This document shows positions 18,551-26,815 of a DNA stretch of 64,000 bases, piece after piece. Each line of letters begins with the position of its first letter. The stretch's first letter is position 1. The notes below the pieces were generated by a model, which saw only the letters and a list, made by a program, of their open reading frames with translations, searched no databases and was not told the DNA's origin. Made by a program: the position numbers and the translations under genes. The stretch is from Sandaracinus sp. (GTDB lineage Bacteria; Myxococcota_A; Polyangia; Polyangiales; Houyiibacteriaceae): positions 122,609-186,608 of the forward strand of contig PABA01000232.1 in assembly GCA_002699025.1 (NCBI GenBank), read 5' to 3'.

Positions 18551-19545
18551 TCCCGCGCGGCGGCCCGGCGGGCGCGGTGGCCCTCCTCCCATCGCTCCTG
18601 GCCGTGCTCCTCGCGCTGCCCGCGCCGGCTCGCGCGCAGACGCCCACGGGGGAGCGCGGACCGGCGGCCCAGAGCGAGCCGGCCCAGAGCGAGCCCACCG
18701 AGAACGAGGCCGAGGGCGGGAGCGACGCCACGCCGGCCGGCCCCGAGGCGCCGACCCCGCCACCGGGGAGCGCCGCCGCCGTCGCCGCCGAGCACCTCGC
18801 AGACGGGCGCCGGCTCTACCGCGAGCTCGACTTCCCGGGCTGCGTCGACGCCATGCAGCGCGCCCTGGCCGTGCCCGGCGTTGGCCCGGCGCAGCGCCTC
18901 GAAGCCTACGAGTACCTCGGCGCGGCGAACGTCGTCCTCGACCGGGAGGCCGAAGCGGAGGCCGCCTTCCTCGCCATGTTCGAGCTCGACCCCTACCACC
19001 GGGTGCGCGAGCCGAGCGGCTCGCCGAAGATCGAGCGCTTCGTGGAGGCGCTGCGCGCGCGGACCGTGGCCGACGCGGCCCTCGACGGGGAGCTCCGGCT
19101 CGAGGCGACGCTCCCCCGGGCGGCGCGGATGGACCGGCCGATCCCCGTGCGCGTCGACGTGGAGGGCGGCGAGGTCGCGAGCGTGCGCGTGCACCTGCGC
19201 GGCGACGAGGAGACCGAGTGGCGGAGCGTCGCCCTCCCCGGCGGGCCGCGCCGCTTCGAGGGGGAGCTGCCGGGGTTGGACACGACCGGGCGCCTCGAGG
19301 TCTACGCGCAGGCCCGGGACGCGGCGCGGCGGGTGGTGGCGCGGGCGGGGGAGCCGCTGGTGCCGCTGGTCGTCGAGATCCGCGAGCGGGTGGAGGACCC
19401 GACGCCGCTGCGGCGCAAGTGGTGGCTCTGGACGGCTGTGGGCGTGGTGGCGGCGGGCGTCGCCCTGGGCGTCGGCGTCGCGGTGGCGGGCCGGGAGACG
19501 GCGCCCGCGGGGACGCTCCAGCCGGGCCGCGTCGAGCTCCCCTGA
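18538..19545 (+). CDS. Exported TPR-like protein with C-terminal membrane anchor (copy 1)
   Basis: The 335-residue protein starts at GTG 18538, overlapping the FG-GAP gene by 13 bp. It has a signal peptide (cleavage after ARAQT), a Pro/Glu/Thr-rich spacer, and a helical TPR-like region (residues about 80-165, AAEHLADGRRLYRELDFPGC). A beta-sandwich-like region follows (about 180-290). One transmembrane helix (WLWTAVGVVAAGVALGVGVAVAG) precedes the short tail APAGTLQPGRVELP. The protein at 25892 has the same order of parts and a matching tail (APDGTLGNVSLR), and both genes diverge from a PEGA-domain kinase. They are probably partners of those kinases. The exact function is unknown. Confidence 0.75.
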   Translation: MGALIPRGGPAGAVALLPSLLAVLLALPAPARAQTPTGERGPAAQSEPAQSEPTENEAEGGSDATPAGPEAPTPPPGSAAAVAAEHLADGRRLYRELDFPGCVDAMQRALAVPGVGPAQRLEAYEYLGAANVVLDREAEAEAAFLAMFELDPYHRVREPSGSPKIERFVEALRARTVADAALDGELRLEATLPRAARMDRPIPVRVDVEGGEVASVRVHLRGDEETEWRSVALPGGPRRFEGELPGLDTTGRLEVYAQARDAARRVVARAGEPLVPLVVEIRERVEDPTPLRRKWWLWTAVGVVAAGVALGVGVAVAGRETAPAGTLQPGRVELP

Positions 19546-19657
19546 GCGCGCGGAGGCGCGCGCGGCGCCTCCCACGCGAAGCGCCGACGCCGGTTGGAAG
19601 GTGGGCCGGCAGGGCCCCGACCGAGGCGAACGGAGCGCTCGAGCGGATCTCTTCTGC

Positions 19658-19700
19658 GGGCCGTGCTTCGTCGCGAGGCGCGCCAGCTCGTTCCGGCTCG
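19658..19700 (-). pseudogene. Vestigial duplicate of the FHA regulator's helix-turn-helix tail
   Basis: These 43 bp match 19777-19818, the last codons of the FHA regulator, at roughly nine bases in ten. On the minus strand they read ASRNELARLATKHGP, against LDRNYLARLAKKHGLR in the intact gene. The rest of the copy is not recognisable, so this looks like the decayed end of a tandemly duplicated regulator or a short segmental duplication. The surrounding 19546-19768 gap has no other gene. Confidence 0.55.
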
Positions 19701-19768
19701 CGGCGAGCGGAGGCACTCGGGCGGAGGCGCTCGGGTGGAGCCCCTCCGCTCGATTTCCCCGCCGCTCG

Positions 19769-20974
19769 CTACCGGAGGCCGTGCTTCTTCGCGAGGCGCG
19801 CCAGGTAGTTCCGGTCGAGGCCCGCCTCGGCCGCCGCCCGGCTCACGTTCCCGTCGTGGCGCTGGAGGAGCGCCGCCACGTAGCGCCGCTCGAAGGCGTC
19901 GACGAGCTTCTCCTTCGCCTCCTTGAAGGGCAGCCCGGCGACGTCGGCCATCGGCGGCGGCGGCTGCGAGGGGCGCGCCGGGGCCGCCGTCACGAGCAGC
20001 TGCTCCACGAGCCGCGCCAGCTCCCGCACGTTGCCCTCGAAGCGATGCGCCCCGAGCGGCGCGAGCTCCTCCGCCGAGAGCGTCATCCCCGGGTGCCCGA
20101 GGCGCGCGGCCAGCTCCCCGACGAGCAGCGGCACGTCCTCCCGGTGTTCGCGCAGCGGCGGCAGCACCACACGCAGCGCCGCCAGGTGGAAGTAGAGGTC
20201 GCGCCGGAGCGCCCCCTCCTCCACGCGCCGCCGCAGATCCACCCGGCTCAGGCCGATGGGCCGCACGTCCAGCGAACCGCGCTCCCGCGCGTCGAGGCTG
20301 GCCACGAGATGCGCCGCCTGGGGCCCGCTCAGCCGCTCGAGCCGGTCGAGCACCAGCGTGCCGCCCTCCGCCGCCGCCGCCGCGCTCGTCACGTCGCCCC
20401 CCACGGCGAGGTCCAGCACCACCAGCGGTCCGCCCTTCCGCGCCGAGGCCGCGTGCAGCGCCTGCGCCGCCGCGCTCTTCCCCGTCCCGGCCTCGCCCTC
20501 GATCAGCAGGGGCGCGTCGCTCGCGGCCGCCCGCTGCAGGAGCCCGAAGACCCGCCGCATGGCCGCGCTCGAGCCGACGAGCGGCCCGAAGCGATCGAGC
20601 TCCGGCGGCGCCTCCGGCGCGGGCAGGTCCGCGGGCACCAGCTCGATGCGCGTCCGCCCGACGCGGATCTCCGCCGCCGGGTGCAGCACGACGCTCTCGA
20701 CCCGCGAGTCGCCGACGTAGGTGCCGTTCGTCGAGCCGAGGTCGCGCACGCGCACGCCGTCGCTCAGGAGCCCGAGCTCCACGTGGAAGCGCGAGACCGC
20801 CCCGTCGTCGACGACGAGGTCCGCGTCCGGGTGGCTCCCGATGACCATCGTCCCGTCCTCGAGCACGGCCTCGGCGCCCTTCGACGCGCCGGAGACCACC
20901 CGCACGAGGAGCCGGCGAAGGACCACCTCGCCTCCGGCGTTCGTCGTCAAGACGCCCGTGCGCGCCGGCTTCAT
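19769..20974 (-). CDS. FHA-domain AAA+ regulator lacking the sigma54-contact loop
   Basis: The 401-residue protein has an FHA domain (residues about 20-105: IGSHPDADLVVDDGAVSRFH, then RDLGSTNGTYV), which in the family binds phosphothreonine. The AAA+ part (about 125-320) has Walker A GEAGTGKS and the GNVREL segment. However, the region where GAFTGA should lie is missing (ALHAASARKGGPLVVLDLAV, then GGDVTSAAAAAEGG). The Walker B motif reads LVLDRLERL, with Arg where the catalytic Glu is expected. The C-terminus is a Fis-like helix-turn-helix (HDGNVSRAAAEAGLDRNYLA). It probably binds DNA and phosphoproteins but is unlikely to remodel sigma54 polymerase. Its start overlaps the stop of the glycosidase-like gene (ATGA). 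Confidence 0.85.
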   Translation of the reverse strand: MKPARTGVLTTNAGGEVVLRRLLVRVVSGASKGAEAVLEDGTMVIGSHPDADLVVDDGAVSRFHVELGLLSDGVRVRDLGSTNGTYVGDSRVESVVLHPAAEIRVGRTRIELVPADLPAPEAPPELDRFGPLVGSSAAMRRVFGLLQRAAASDAPLLIEGEAGTGKSAAAQALHAASARKGGPLVVLDLAVGGDVTSAAAAAEGGTLVLDRLERLSGPQAAHLVASLDARERGSLDVRPIGLSRVDLRRRVEEGALRRDLYFHLAALRVVLPPLREHREDVPLLVGELAARLGHPGMTLSAEELAPLGAHRFEGNVRELARLVEQLLVTAAPARPSQPPPPMADVAGLPFKEAKEKLVDAFERRYVAALLQRHDGNVSRAAAEAGLDRNYLARLAKKHGLR

Positions 20975-22233
20975 CGGCGCCTCCACGGACGCGCGAGCGC
21001 ACCGAGGAGGAGGACCGCGAGCGCGCCGCGCCCACCTGCCCCGCCGGCGCCGCCTGCCGCGCAGCCCGAGCCGACGCCACTGCCGCCCGGACCGACGCCC
21101 GCGTCCGCCTCGGGCGCCCCGGCGTCCATCGCCTCCGGCCAGGGGCCGACCTCGAGCACCCGCGGCGGCGGCTCGCAGCGCTGCTCGCCTTCGCCCGGCG
21201 CGAGGAAGAGGCTGCACCACACGTCCTCGCTCGGCACGCCCACGCAGACCTTGCAGCCCGTCCGATAGCCCGGGTGCGACGCCCGTACGACGTACTCGCG
21301 AACGGGCACGGTGAACTCCCAGTACGCCTGGTCCGTGAGCGTGCCGCCCATGGTCACGACCCGCCCGTCGAGCGCCTCGAGCTGGAGCTCCGCGCCGACC
21401 AGCCGCCCGTCCTCGTCGCCCTCGACGCCGACGATGCCGCGGAGGCGGGTGGTCTGCCCGCTCGCCCGATCGACCACCCCGACGAAGGCCGCGCTCGGCC
21501 GGGCCGCGCCATCGCTCGAAGCCGACGCCACCGCCCCGCCCGCCCAGAGCAGGCTGGTCGCGCCCTCCCCCGTCCGCACGGCGTCGCGCGCGCCCGCGTC
21601 CCGGAGGAGCGCCCCGAGCTCGGCATCGGTCACGCCCGGGCTCGCCGGCCGATCGCCCTCGGCGACCACCGCCACGAGGATCCGCCCGGACTCGTCGAGC
21701 CCGACGCCGGTCCGCGAGGTGCGCTCGCAGCCCCGCCCGACGCAAGCGTCCACGGGCGCGCCGGCCCGCAGCACCTCCACGCCGCTCACGACGTTCTCCA
21801 TCCAGGCCTCCGCCGGCACGACCTGCCGCGGCGGCACGTAGACGCCCACGCCCCGCGCGTCGAAGGCGAGCACGGCCAGCCCGCCGTCGTCCTCCGTCTG
21901 GGCCCAGGCCTCGCCGGCCCCCACCGTGAGCCCCTCCGGCTGGTAGCTCGGGAAGCGGAAGTCGCCGCCCTGCACGGCCACGACCGCGCCGGGCACGGCG
22001 GCCGCCCAGGACTCGACGGAGCGCGCGCTCTCGCTCGGCCGGCTCACGCGCAGGCCGAGATCCCCCGCGCCGAGATCGGCCCGCACGCGCCACCAGCGTC
22101 GCTCGCTCGCCTCGCAGCGCTCCACGGTCACGCCCGTGGCGGGCGCCTCGACCTCCGCACACTGGGCGCGAGCGGCGAGCGGGGAGAGGGCGGCGAGGAG
22201 GAGAGCGCAAACGGCGACGCGCACGGAAGCCAT
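20971..22233 (-). CDS. Exported phosphodiester glycosidase-like protein with MYXO-CTERM-like tail
   Basis: This 420-residue protein has a signal peptide ending PLAARAQ. Residues about 45-260 show the NAGPA/phosphodiester glycosidase pattern: AVQGGDF, then GVGLDESGRILVAVVAEG, ELGALLRDAGARDAV and GEGATSLLWAGG. This family removes covering sugars from sugar-phosphate diesters or trims cell-envelope glycans. A beta-rich domain with clustered Cys follows (about 290-370). The end, GSGCAAGGAGGAGG then a hydrophobic stretch and RPWRRR, fits a MYXO-CTERM-type sorting signal: Cys near a Gly-rich helix with an Arg tail. The gene is coupled to the FHA regulator by an ATGA overlap, an unusual pairing of a surface protein with a regulator. 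Confidence 0.75.
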   Translation of the reverse strand: MASVRVAVCALLLAALSPLAARAQCAEVEAPATGVTVERCEASERRWWRVRADLGAGDLGLRVSRPSESARSVESWAAAVPGAVVAVQGGDFRFPSYQPEGLTVGAGEAWAQTEDDGGLAVLAFDARGVGVYVPPRQVVPAEAWMENVVSGVEVLRAGAPVDACVGRGCERTSRTGVGLDESGRILVAVVAEGDRPASPGVTDAELGALLRDAGARDAVRTGEGATSLLWAGGAVASASSDGAARPSAAFVGVVDRASGQTTRLRGIVGVEGDEDGRLVGAELQLEALDGRVVTMGGTLTDQAYWEFTVPVREYVVRASHPGYRTGCKVCVGVPSEDVWCSLFLAPGEGEQRCEPPPRVLEVGPWPEAMDAGAPEADAGVGPGGSGVGSGCAAGGAGGAGGRGALAVLLLGALARPWRRR

Positions 22234-22316
22234 GGTATCAGCCCGCCGCCCCGCCGGAGGCGCGAAGGCGCCGGCCGTGACCTGCCCTCCCCGATCCCGA
22301 GTCGAGCGCACGCCCC

Positions 22317-23006
22317 TCACTCCCCGAGGATCACCTGCATGGCCCGCGGGTCGCGGAGGTTCTCCACCACGTGCGGCGCCCCCGCCTCGCGGAGCACGTC
22401 GGCCCCATGACCGCCCGTCGCCACCGCCACGCAGGTCGCCCCGATGGCCGCCGCCGCGCTCACGTCCCGCGGCGTGTCGCCGATGACCACGACCCGGCAG
22501 GCCTCGAGGGGCTGCCCCAGCGCCGCGGCGCCGCGCTCGGCCCCGTGCCGGATCAGCTCGCCCCGATCCTCCGCGTCGTCCCCGAAGCCTCCGAAGGCGA
22601 AGCGCGTGTCCAGCCCCGCCCGCGAGAGCTTCAGGAAGGCGCCCTTCTCGACGTTCCCGGTGCCGAGCCCGAGGGCCAGGTGGGCGCCCGCGACGGCGAG
22701 CGCCTCGACCACCTCGAGGACGCCGGGGAGCACCTCGTAGCCCTCCGAGCGCGGCAGCTCCTCGGCGAGGTGGCCGAGGTAGACCGCGATGATCCGCTCG
22801 AAGAGCGCCTCCTCGAAGGGCCGCCCGATGGCCCGGAGCCCCTCGCGGAGGATGAGCCGGTCGGTCATGCCGCCGAGCTCGATCCGATCGAGGGCCGTCG
22901 CGTCCCCCGTCACCTCGCCGAAGGCCTGGGCCATGGCGCGCCGACCGGCGCCGCCCGTGTTCACGAGCGTTCCGTCGACATCGAAGAGGAGCACGCTGGG
23001 CTGCAT
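22317..23006 (-). CDS. HAD-family phosphatase, phosphoglycolate phosphatase-like
   Basis: The 229-residue protein carries DVDGTLVNT (motif I, nucleophile Asp), LGTGN (motif II region), a conserved Lys-containing stretch and VVIGDTPRDV (motif IV). An alpha-helical cap sits between motifs I and II. This is the usual Gph/PGMB-type layout for cytoplasmic hydrolysis of small phosphate esters; the substrate cannot be assigned. It starts at ATG 23006 and stands about 80 bp upstream of the glycosidase-like gene on the same strand. Confidence 0.85.
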   Translation of the reverse strand: MQPSVLLFDVDGTLVNTGGAGRRAMAQAFGEVTGDATALDRIELGGMTDRLILREGLRAIGRPFEEALFERIIAVYLGHLAEELPRSEGYEVLPGVLEVVEALAVAGAHLALGLGTGNVEKGAFLKLSRAGLDTRFAFGGFGDDAEDRGELIRHGAERGAAALGQPLEACRVVVIGDTPRDVSAAAAIGATCVAVATGGHGADVLREAGAPHVVENLRDPRAMQVILGE

Positions 23007-23115
23007 CGGCGCACACTAAAGCGCATCTCTCCGCGAGCGCCAGGCGCGCGCTCTGGTGCCCTCCATCGCGCCCCGCGTGTTTGCCGCCGCCGCCCCGCGG
23101 GGATAGGACGGGGGG

Positions 23116-23829
23116 GTGCCGGCCCTCGACGCCGAGCTGCTGACCAGCCTGCCGGTCTGGTTCGTGGCCACCCTCCTCTCGCTGACCCTCCACGAGGCCG
23201 GCCACGCGCTCCTGGGCCGCTGGGGCGGAGACGACACGGCGAGTGAACAGGTCACGCTCGACCCGACGCCCCACGTGCGGCGCGAGCCCGTCGGCATGAT
23301 CCTCGTGCCGATCCTCAGCTTCCTCTTCAACGGGGGGAGCTGGATGATCGGCTGGGCCTCGGCGCCCTACGACCCGCTCTGGGCCGAGCGGCATCCGAAG
23401 AAGGCGGCGCTCATGGCCGCGGCCGGGCCCCTCTCGAACTTCCTGCTCGCCGCCCTCGCCGCCGGCGCCATCCACCTCGGGCTCGCCTCCTTCGGCTGGC
23501 AGCAGCCGCTCCGGGGCGTGGACCTCGCGAGCGTCGTCGTCGGTCCCGAGGGCACGCCGACCGTCTTCACGACCTTCTTCAGCGTGCTCTTCTCCGTGAA
23601 CGTGCTCCTCGGCTTCTTCAACCTCCTGCCGATGGCGCCGCTCGACGGGCACGCGGTCGTGCCCCTCTTCCTGAGCGAGAAGCTCACGCACAAGTGGCAC
23701 GCGCTCTTCGAGGACCGGGGCGCCGCGATGGTCGGCCTCATCCTGGCGTGGGTCATCTTCGGCCGCCTCGCCTGGCCGATCTTCCGCATCGCCCTGAACG
23801 TCCTCTACCCCGGCTCGAGCTACGGCTGA
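23116..23829 (+). CDS. Membrane zinc metalloprotease, M50 (site-2 protease-like)
   Basis: The 237-residue protein starts at GTG 23116. It has HEAGH in the first membrane segment (Zn-binding His pair plus catalytic Glu) and NLLPMAPLDGH in a later segment, which supplies the third ligand Asp. Four to five hydrophobic helices can be seen, and there is no PDZ domain. M50 proteases of this short type cut substrates within the membrane and often release anti-sigma or signalling proteins. It is convergent with the second PEGA kinase gene, with a 45-bp gap. Any substrate among neighbours is guesswork. Confidence 0.85.
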   Translation: MPALDAELLTSLPVWFVATLLSLTLHEAGHALLGRWGGDDTASEQVTLDPTPHVRREPVGMILVPILSFLFNGGSWMIGWASAPYDPLWAERHPKKAALMAAAGPLSNFLLAALAAGAIHLGLASFGWQQPLRGVDLASVVVGPEGTPTVFTTFFSVLFSVNVLLGFFNLLPMAPLDGHAVVPLFLSEKLTHKWHALFEDRGAAMVGLILAWVIFGRLAWPIFRIALNVLYPGSSYG

Positions 23830-23874
23830 GCTCATGGCGGAGCTGGAGCGTTCCTCCGGCGGAGCCGCGCCCGC

Positions 23875-25773
23875 CTACCGGATGTCCGAGAGGTCGTAGA
23901 AGACCCGCGTGTCCTCGCCGGTCATCACGCTCACGCTGCGGGCGTGCTCGTTGCCGTCCCGGTCGACGATCCGGAGCCGCACGTTGCCCGCGGGCACCTC
24001 GGCCCGGCCGATCGGCGTCGTGCCGAGCAGGCGCGAGCCGACGTAGACCTTCGACCAGGGCCGCGTGTTGATCGACACCGAGCCCGGCGCCGACGGCGCC
24101 TCCTCCATCGCGGGCGCCTCGCGCATGCGCGGCGCCGCGCTCGCCCGCCGGATGGGCCGGAGGCGCCCCTCGATCTCCGCGCGCTCGTCCGCCTCGACCC
24201 GGACCGTGCCGGCCCAGCTCCGGTACCCGTCGCGCTCCATCACCACCGCGTACTCGCCGACCTCCACGTCGCCGAGGGCCGTCGGCGTGGTGCCGGGCAC
24301 GCGGCGCTCCCCGAGCTGCACGGTCGCGCCGCTCGGCTCGCTCCGGAAGAGCACCGAGCCCCGCGCCGCGGGCGCCTCCTCCATCGTCGGCTCGGGCGCG
24401 ACCGGCTCGGCCGGCGTGGGGGCCTCCGCCTGCATCGCCGAGCCCTGGATCGCCGCGGCCTGCATCGCCGAAGCCGGCGCGGGCTCCACGGGCGTGGGCG
24501 TCGTCGCCGCCACCTCCGCCGCCTGGGCCGGCCCCTCGCCACCGAGCAGCGCCCAGGCCACGCCGAAGCCGACCGCCAGGAGCAGCAGGATCCCGCCCAC
24601 GATCCACAGGGCGCGCCGCGCCGGCAGGTCCTCCTCCGGCTCGGCGAGGTCCACCTCGATGGGCGCGCCGGGCCCCACGGGCGCCCCGAGGGCGACGCCG
24701 GCCGGCGGCGAGAGCGACTCCTCCGCCACCGGCGGCGGCGCGATCGGCTCCTTCTGCTCGACGATCTGGAAGCTCTCGCCGAAGGGCGTCGAGTCGACCA
24801 TCGGCCCCTGCTGGAGATCCTCGCCGAAGAGGTCGTGCAGGTACGCCTCGATGCGCGTCTGCGGGACGACCTCCTGCTCGATCGCCAGCCAGCGCTCGAG
24901 CTCCACCTGCATCTGCCCGGCGTCGGCGAAGCGATCGTCCGGCTTCTTCGCCAGCGCCCGCTGCACCAGCCGATCGAGGGCCTCGGGGATCTCCGGCCGA
25001 TGCTTTCGCACCGAGGGCACGGGCTCCTCGAGCACCGCCCGCATGGTCTCGTACTGGGTCTTGCGGTGGTAGAGCGGCCGCCCCGTCAGCGCCTCGAAGA
25101 GGCAGACGCCGAGGGCGAAGATGTCGCCACGCCCGTCGAGGGGCTCGCCCAGGCACTGCTCCGGCGACATGTAGGCGAACTTGCCCTTCACCTGCCCGTC
25201 CTGCGTCTTCGTGTGCTGGATCGACGCCTTGGCGATGCCGAAGTCGAGGAGCTTCACCGTGCCCTCGTAGCTCACCATGATGTTCTGCGGGCTCACGTCC
25301 CGGTGGACGATGCCGAGCGGCTGGCCGTCGTCGCCGCGCAGGTGGTGGGCGTAGTGCAGCGCCTCGGCGATGCGCGCGATGACCTTCACGGCGATGGGCG
25401 CGGGGATGCCGTCGTGGTCGCGGGCCTTGCGGATGAGCTTCCCGAGGGCGACGCCGTCGATCCACTCCATCGCGATGAAGTAGCTGCCCGCCTCCTCGCC
25501 GAACTCGTAGAGGTGGACGATGTTCGGGTGGTGGAGGCGCATGGCCAGCCGCGCCTCGTCGAAGAACATCGTGACGAAGGTCTCGTCATCGGCGACGTGC
25601 TGGAGCACCCGCTTGATGACCACGTGCCGGGCCCCCGCGCCCTGGACGGCCGAGGTCTCGCGGGCGAGGTAGATCTCCGCCATCCCCCCGACGGCCAATC
25701 GCCCGAGGAGCTCGTAGCGGCCGAACTGACAGATGGCGGGGAGCGACCGGACCATGGAGCGGTCGGCGGACAT
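23875..25773 (-). CDS. Transmembrane Ser/Thr protein kinase with two PEGA domains (copy 2)
   Basis: The 632-residue protein starts at ATG 25773. The kinase domain (residues about 15-290) has RLAVGGMAEIYLAR, VVIKR, HRDVSPQN, DFGIAK and SPEQCLGEP. A variable linker leads to a single transmembrane helix (ALWIVGGILLLLAVGFGVAW, about residue 390). An Ala/Pro/Glu-rich spacer with repeated SAMQA units follows, then two PEGA domains, the last reading RPWSKVYVGSRLLGTTPI. That last domain is nearly identical in pattern to the final PEGA of the kinase at 15069. The gene diverges from the TPR-like gene at 25892 across 118 bp, so both promoters share that region. Confidence 0.92.
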   Translation of the reverse strand: MSADRSMVRSLPAICQFGRYELLGRLAVGGMAEIYLARETSAVQGAGARHVVIKRVLQHVADDETFVTMFFDEARLAMRLHHPNIVHLYEFGEEAGSYFIAMEWIDGVALGKLIRKARDHDGIPAPIAVKVIARIAEALHYAHHLRGDDGQPLGIVHRDVSPQNIMVSYEGTVKLLDFGIAKASIQHTKTQDGQVKGKFAYMSPEQCLGEPLDGRGDIFALGVCLFEALTGRPLYHRKTQYETMRAVLEEPVPSVRKHRPEIPEALDRLVQRALAKKPDDRFADAGQMQVELERWLAIEQEVVPQTRIEAYLHDLFGEDLQQGPMVDSTPFGESFQIVEQKEPIAPPPVAEESLSPPAGVALGAPVGPGAPIEVDLAEPEEDLPARRALWIVGGILLLLAVGFGVAWALLGGEGPAQAAEVAATTPTPVEPAPASAMQAAAIQGSAMQAEAPTPAEPVAPEPTMEEAPAARGSVLFRSEPSGATVQLGERRVPGTTPTALGDVEVGEYAVVMERDGYRSWAGTVRVEADERAEIEGRLRPIRRASAAPRMREAPAMEEAPSAPGSVSINTRPWSKVYVGSRLLGTTPIGRAEVPAGNVRLRIVDRDGNEHARSVSVMTGEDTRVFYDLSDIR

Positions 25774-25891
25774 GGGGGCGCAATATAGCGGGTTCCGCGG
25801 CAAACGCCGGCCGGCGTTGGCCGGACGCGGTGACGAAGCGGTGACGGCGCGGCCGGTGGCTCGGGACCGGCGAGTCGGCTAACGTCGCGCC

Positions 25892-26764
25892 GTGACGCGC
25901 CTCTCCGCCCTCCTGGTCCTCACGCTCGCGCTCCTCTCGGCGGCCGCCCCGGCCCACGCGCAGCCCTCGCCCTCCGTGGCCCTGGCGGAGATCCGCGAGA
26001 TGATCCTCTACGCCCGCTACGACGAGGCGATCGCCGCGGCCCAGTCGTTCCTCGAGCGCGAGGGCCTGGCCGCGCGGGACCGGAACATCGGCCTCGAGGT
26101 GCTCGCGACGGCGCACCTCGCGAACCGCGACCAGGAGAACGCCGACCGCGTGCTCGGCGAGCTCTACCGCCGCGACCCGGGGCACCGCCTGACCGACGGC
26201 GACGCGAGCCCCTTCGTGCAGGCCGCCTTCCAGCGGGCGCGGGAGCGGCTGCCCGAGACCATCGCCGTGACCCTCGCGCACACGCCTCCGTCCATCGAGG
26301 GGCGCGAGTCGCCGCTGATCGAGGTGGGCGTGAGCGAGGGCGTGGAGGCCGTGCAGGAGGTCCGCCTCGCCTACCGGACCAACGACTCGCCGCGCTTCGC
26401 CCGGCTGGTCATGAACCTCGACGAGGACGGCGTCGCCCGGGGGCGCGTGCCGTTGGTGGGCGCGCCGAACGCCGCGCAGACCGTGCAGTACTTCATCCTC
26501 GCGCTGGCGCCGTCCGGGACGCCGCTCGCGCAGGTGGGCGACGAGGCCGAGCCCCTCGAGCTGACCATCCCCCCCGCCGTGCAGGACGACGTGCGCGCCA
26601 TCGCCGTGCCCGAGGAAGAGGACGACGAGGTCGACGAGGGCGGCAGCCTCTGGTGGGTGGGCCTCTTGGTGGGCATCGTCGCCATCGGCGCCGGCGTCGG
26701 CGTCGGCCTGGCGCTCCGCGAGGACGCCCCGGACGGCACGCTCGGCAACGTCAGCCTGCGCTGA
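25892..26764 (+). CDS. Exported TPR-like protein with C-terminal membrane anchor (copy 2)
   Basis: This 290-residue protein starts at GTG 25892 and has a signal peptide ending AAPAHAQP. Residues about 30-115 are helical and TPR-like (REMILYARYDEAIAAAQSFL). Residues about 125-235 look like a beta-sandwich. An acidic stretch (EEEDDEVDEGG) precedes one transmembrane helix (WWVGLLVGIVAIGAGVGVGLAL) and the tail APDGTLGNVSLR. Its layout matches the protein at 18538, and both lie beside PEGA kinases. It may relay or shape the kinase's periplasmic input; no enzymatic motif is present. Confidence 0.78.
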   Translation: MTRLSALLVLTLALLSAAAPAHAQPSPSVALAEIREMILYARYDEAIAAAQSFLEREGLAARDRNIGLEVLATAHLANRDQENADRVLGELYRRDPGHRLTDGDASPFVQAAFQRARERLPETIAVTLAHTPPSIEGRESPLIEVGVSEGVEAVQEVRLAYRTNDSPRFARLVMNLDEDGVARGRVPLVGAPNAAQTVQYFILALAPSGTPLAQVGDEAEPLELTIPPAVQDDVRAIAVPEEEDDEVDEGGSLWWVGLLVGIVAIGAGVGVGLALREDAPDGTLGNVSLR

Positions 26765-26815
26765 TCGGCCGGCCCCCGGCTAGGCGCGCGCGGATGACGG
26801 ACACGCCGGCCCCGC

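Noticed and set aside
14866-19716. 1600-codon minus-strand open frame
   Set aside because: It spans several well-supported genes in other frames and shows only low-complexity Pro/Arg/Ala sequence. It is an effect of very high GC content.
15069-26764. Biosynthetic or defence island
   Set aside because: No assembly-line enzymes, toxins, nucleases or mobile genes are present. The content is signalling and envelope proteins.
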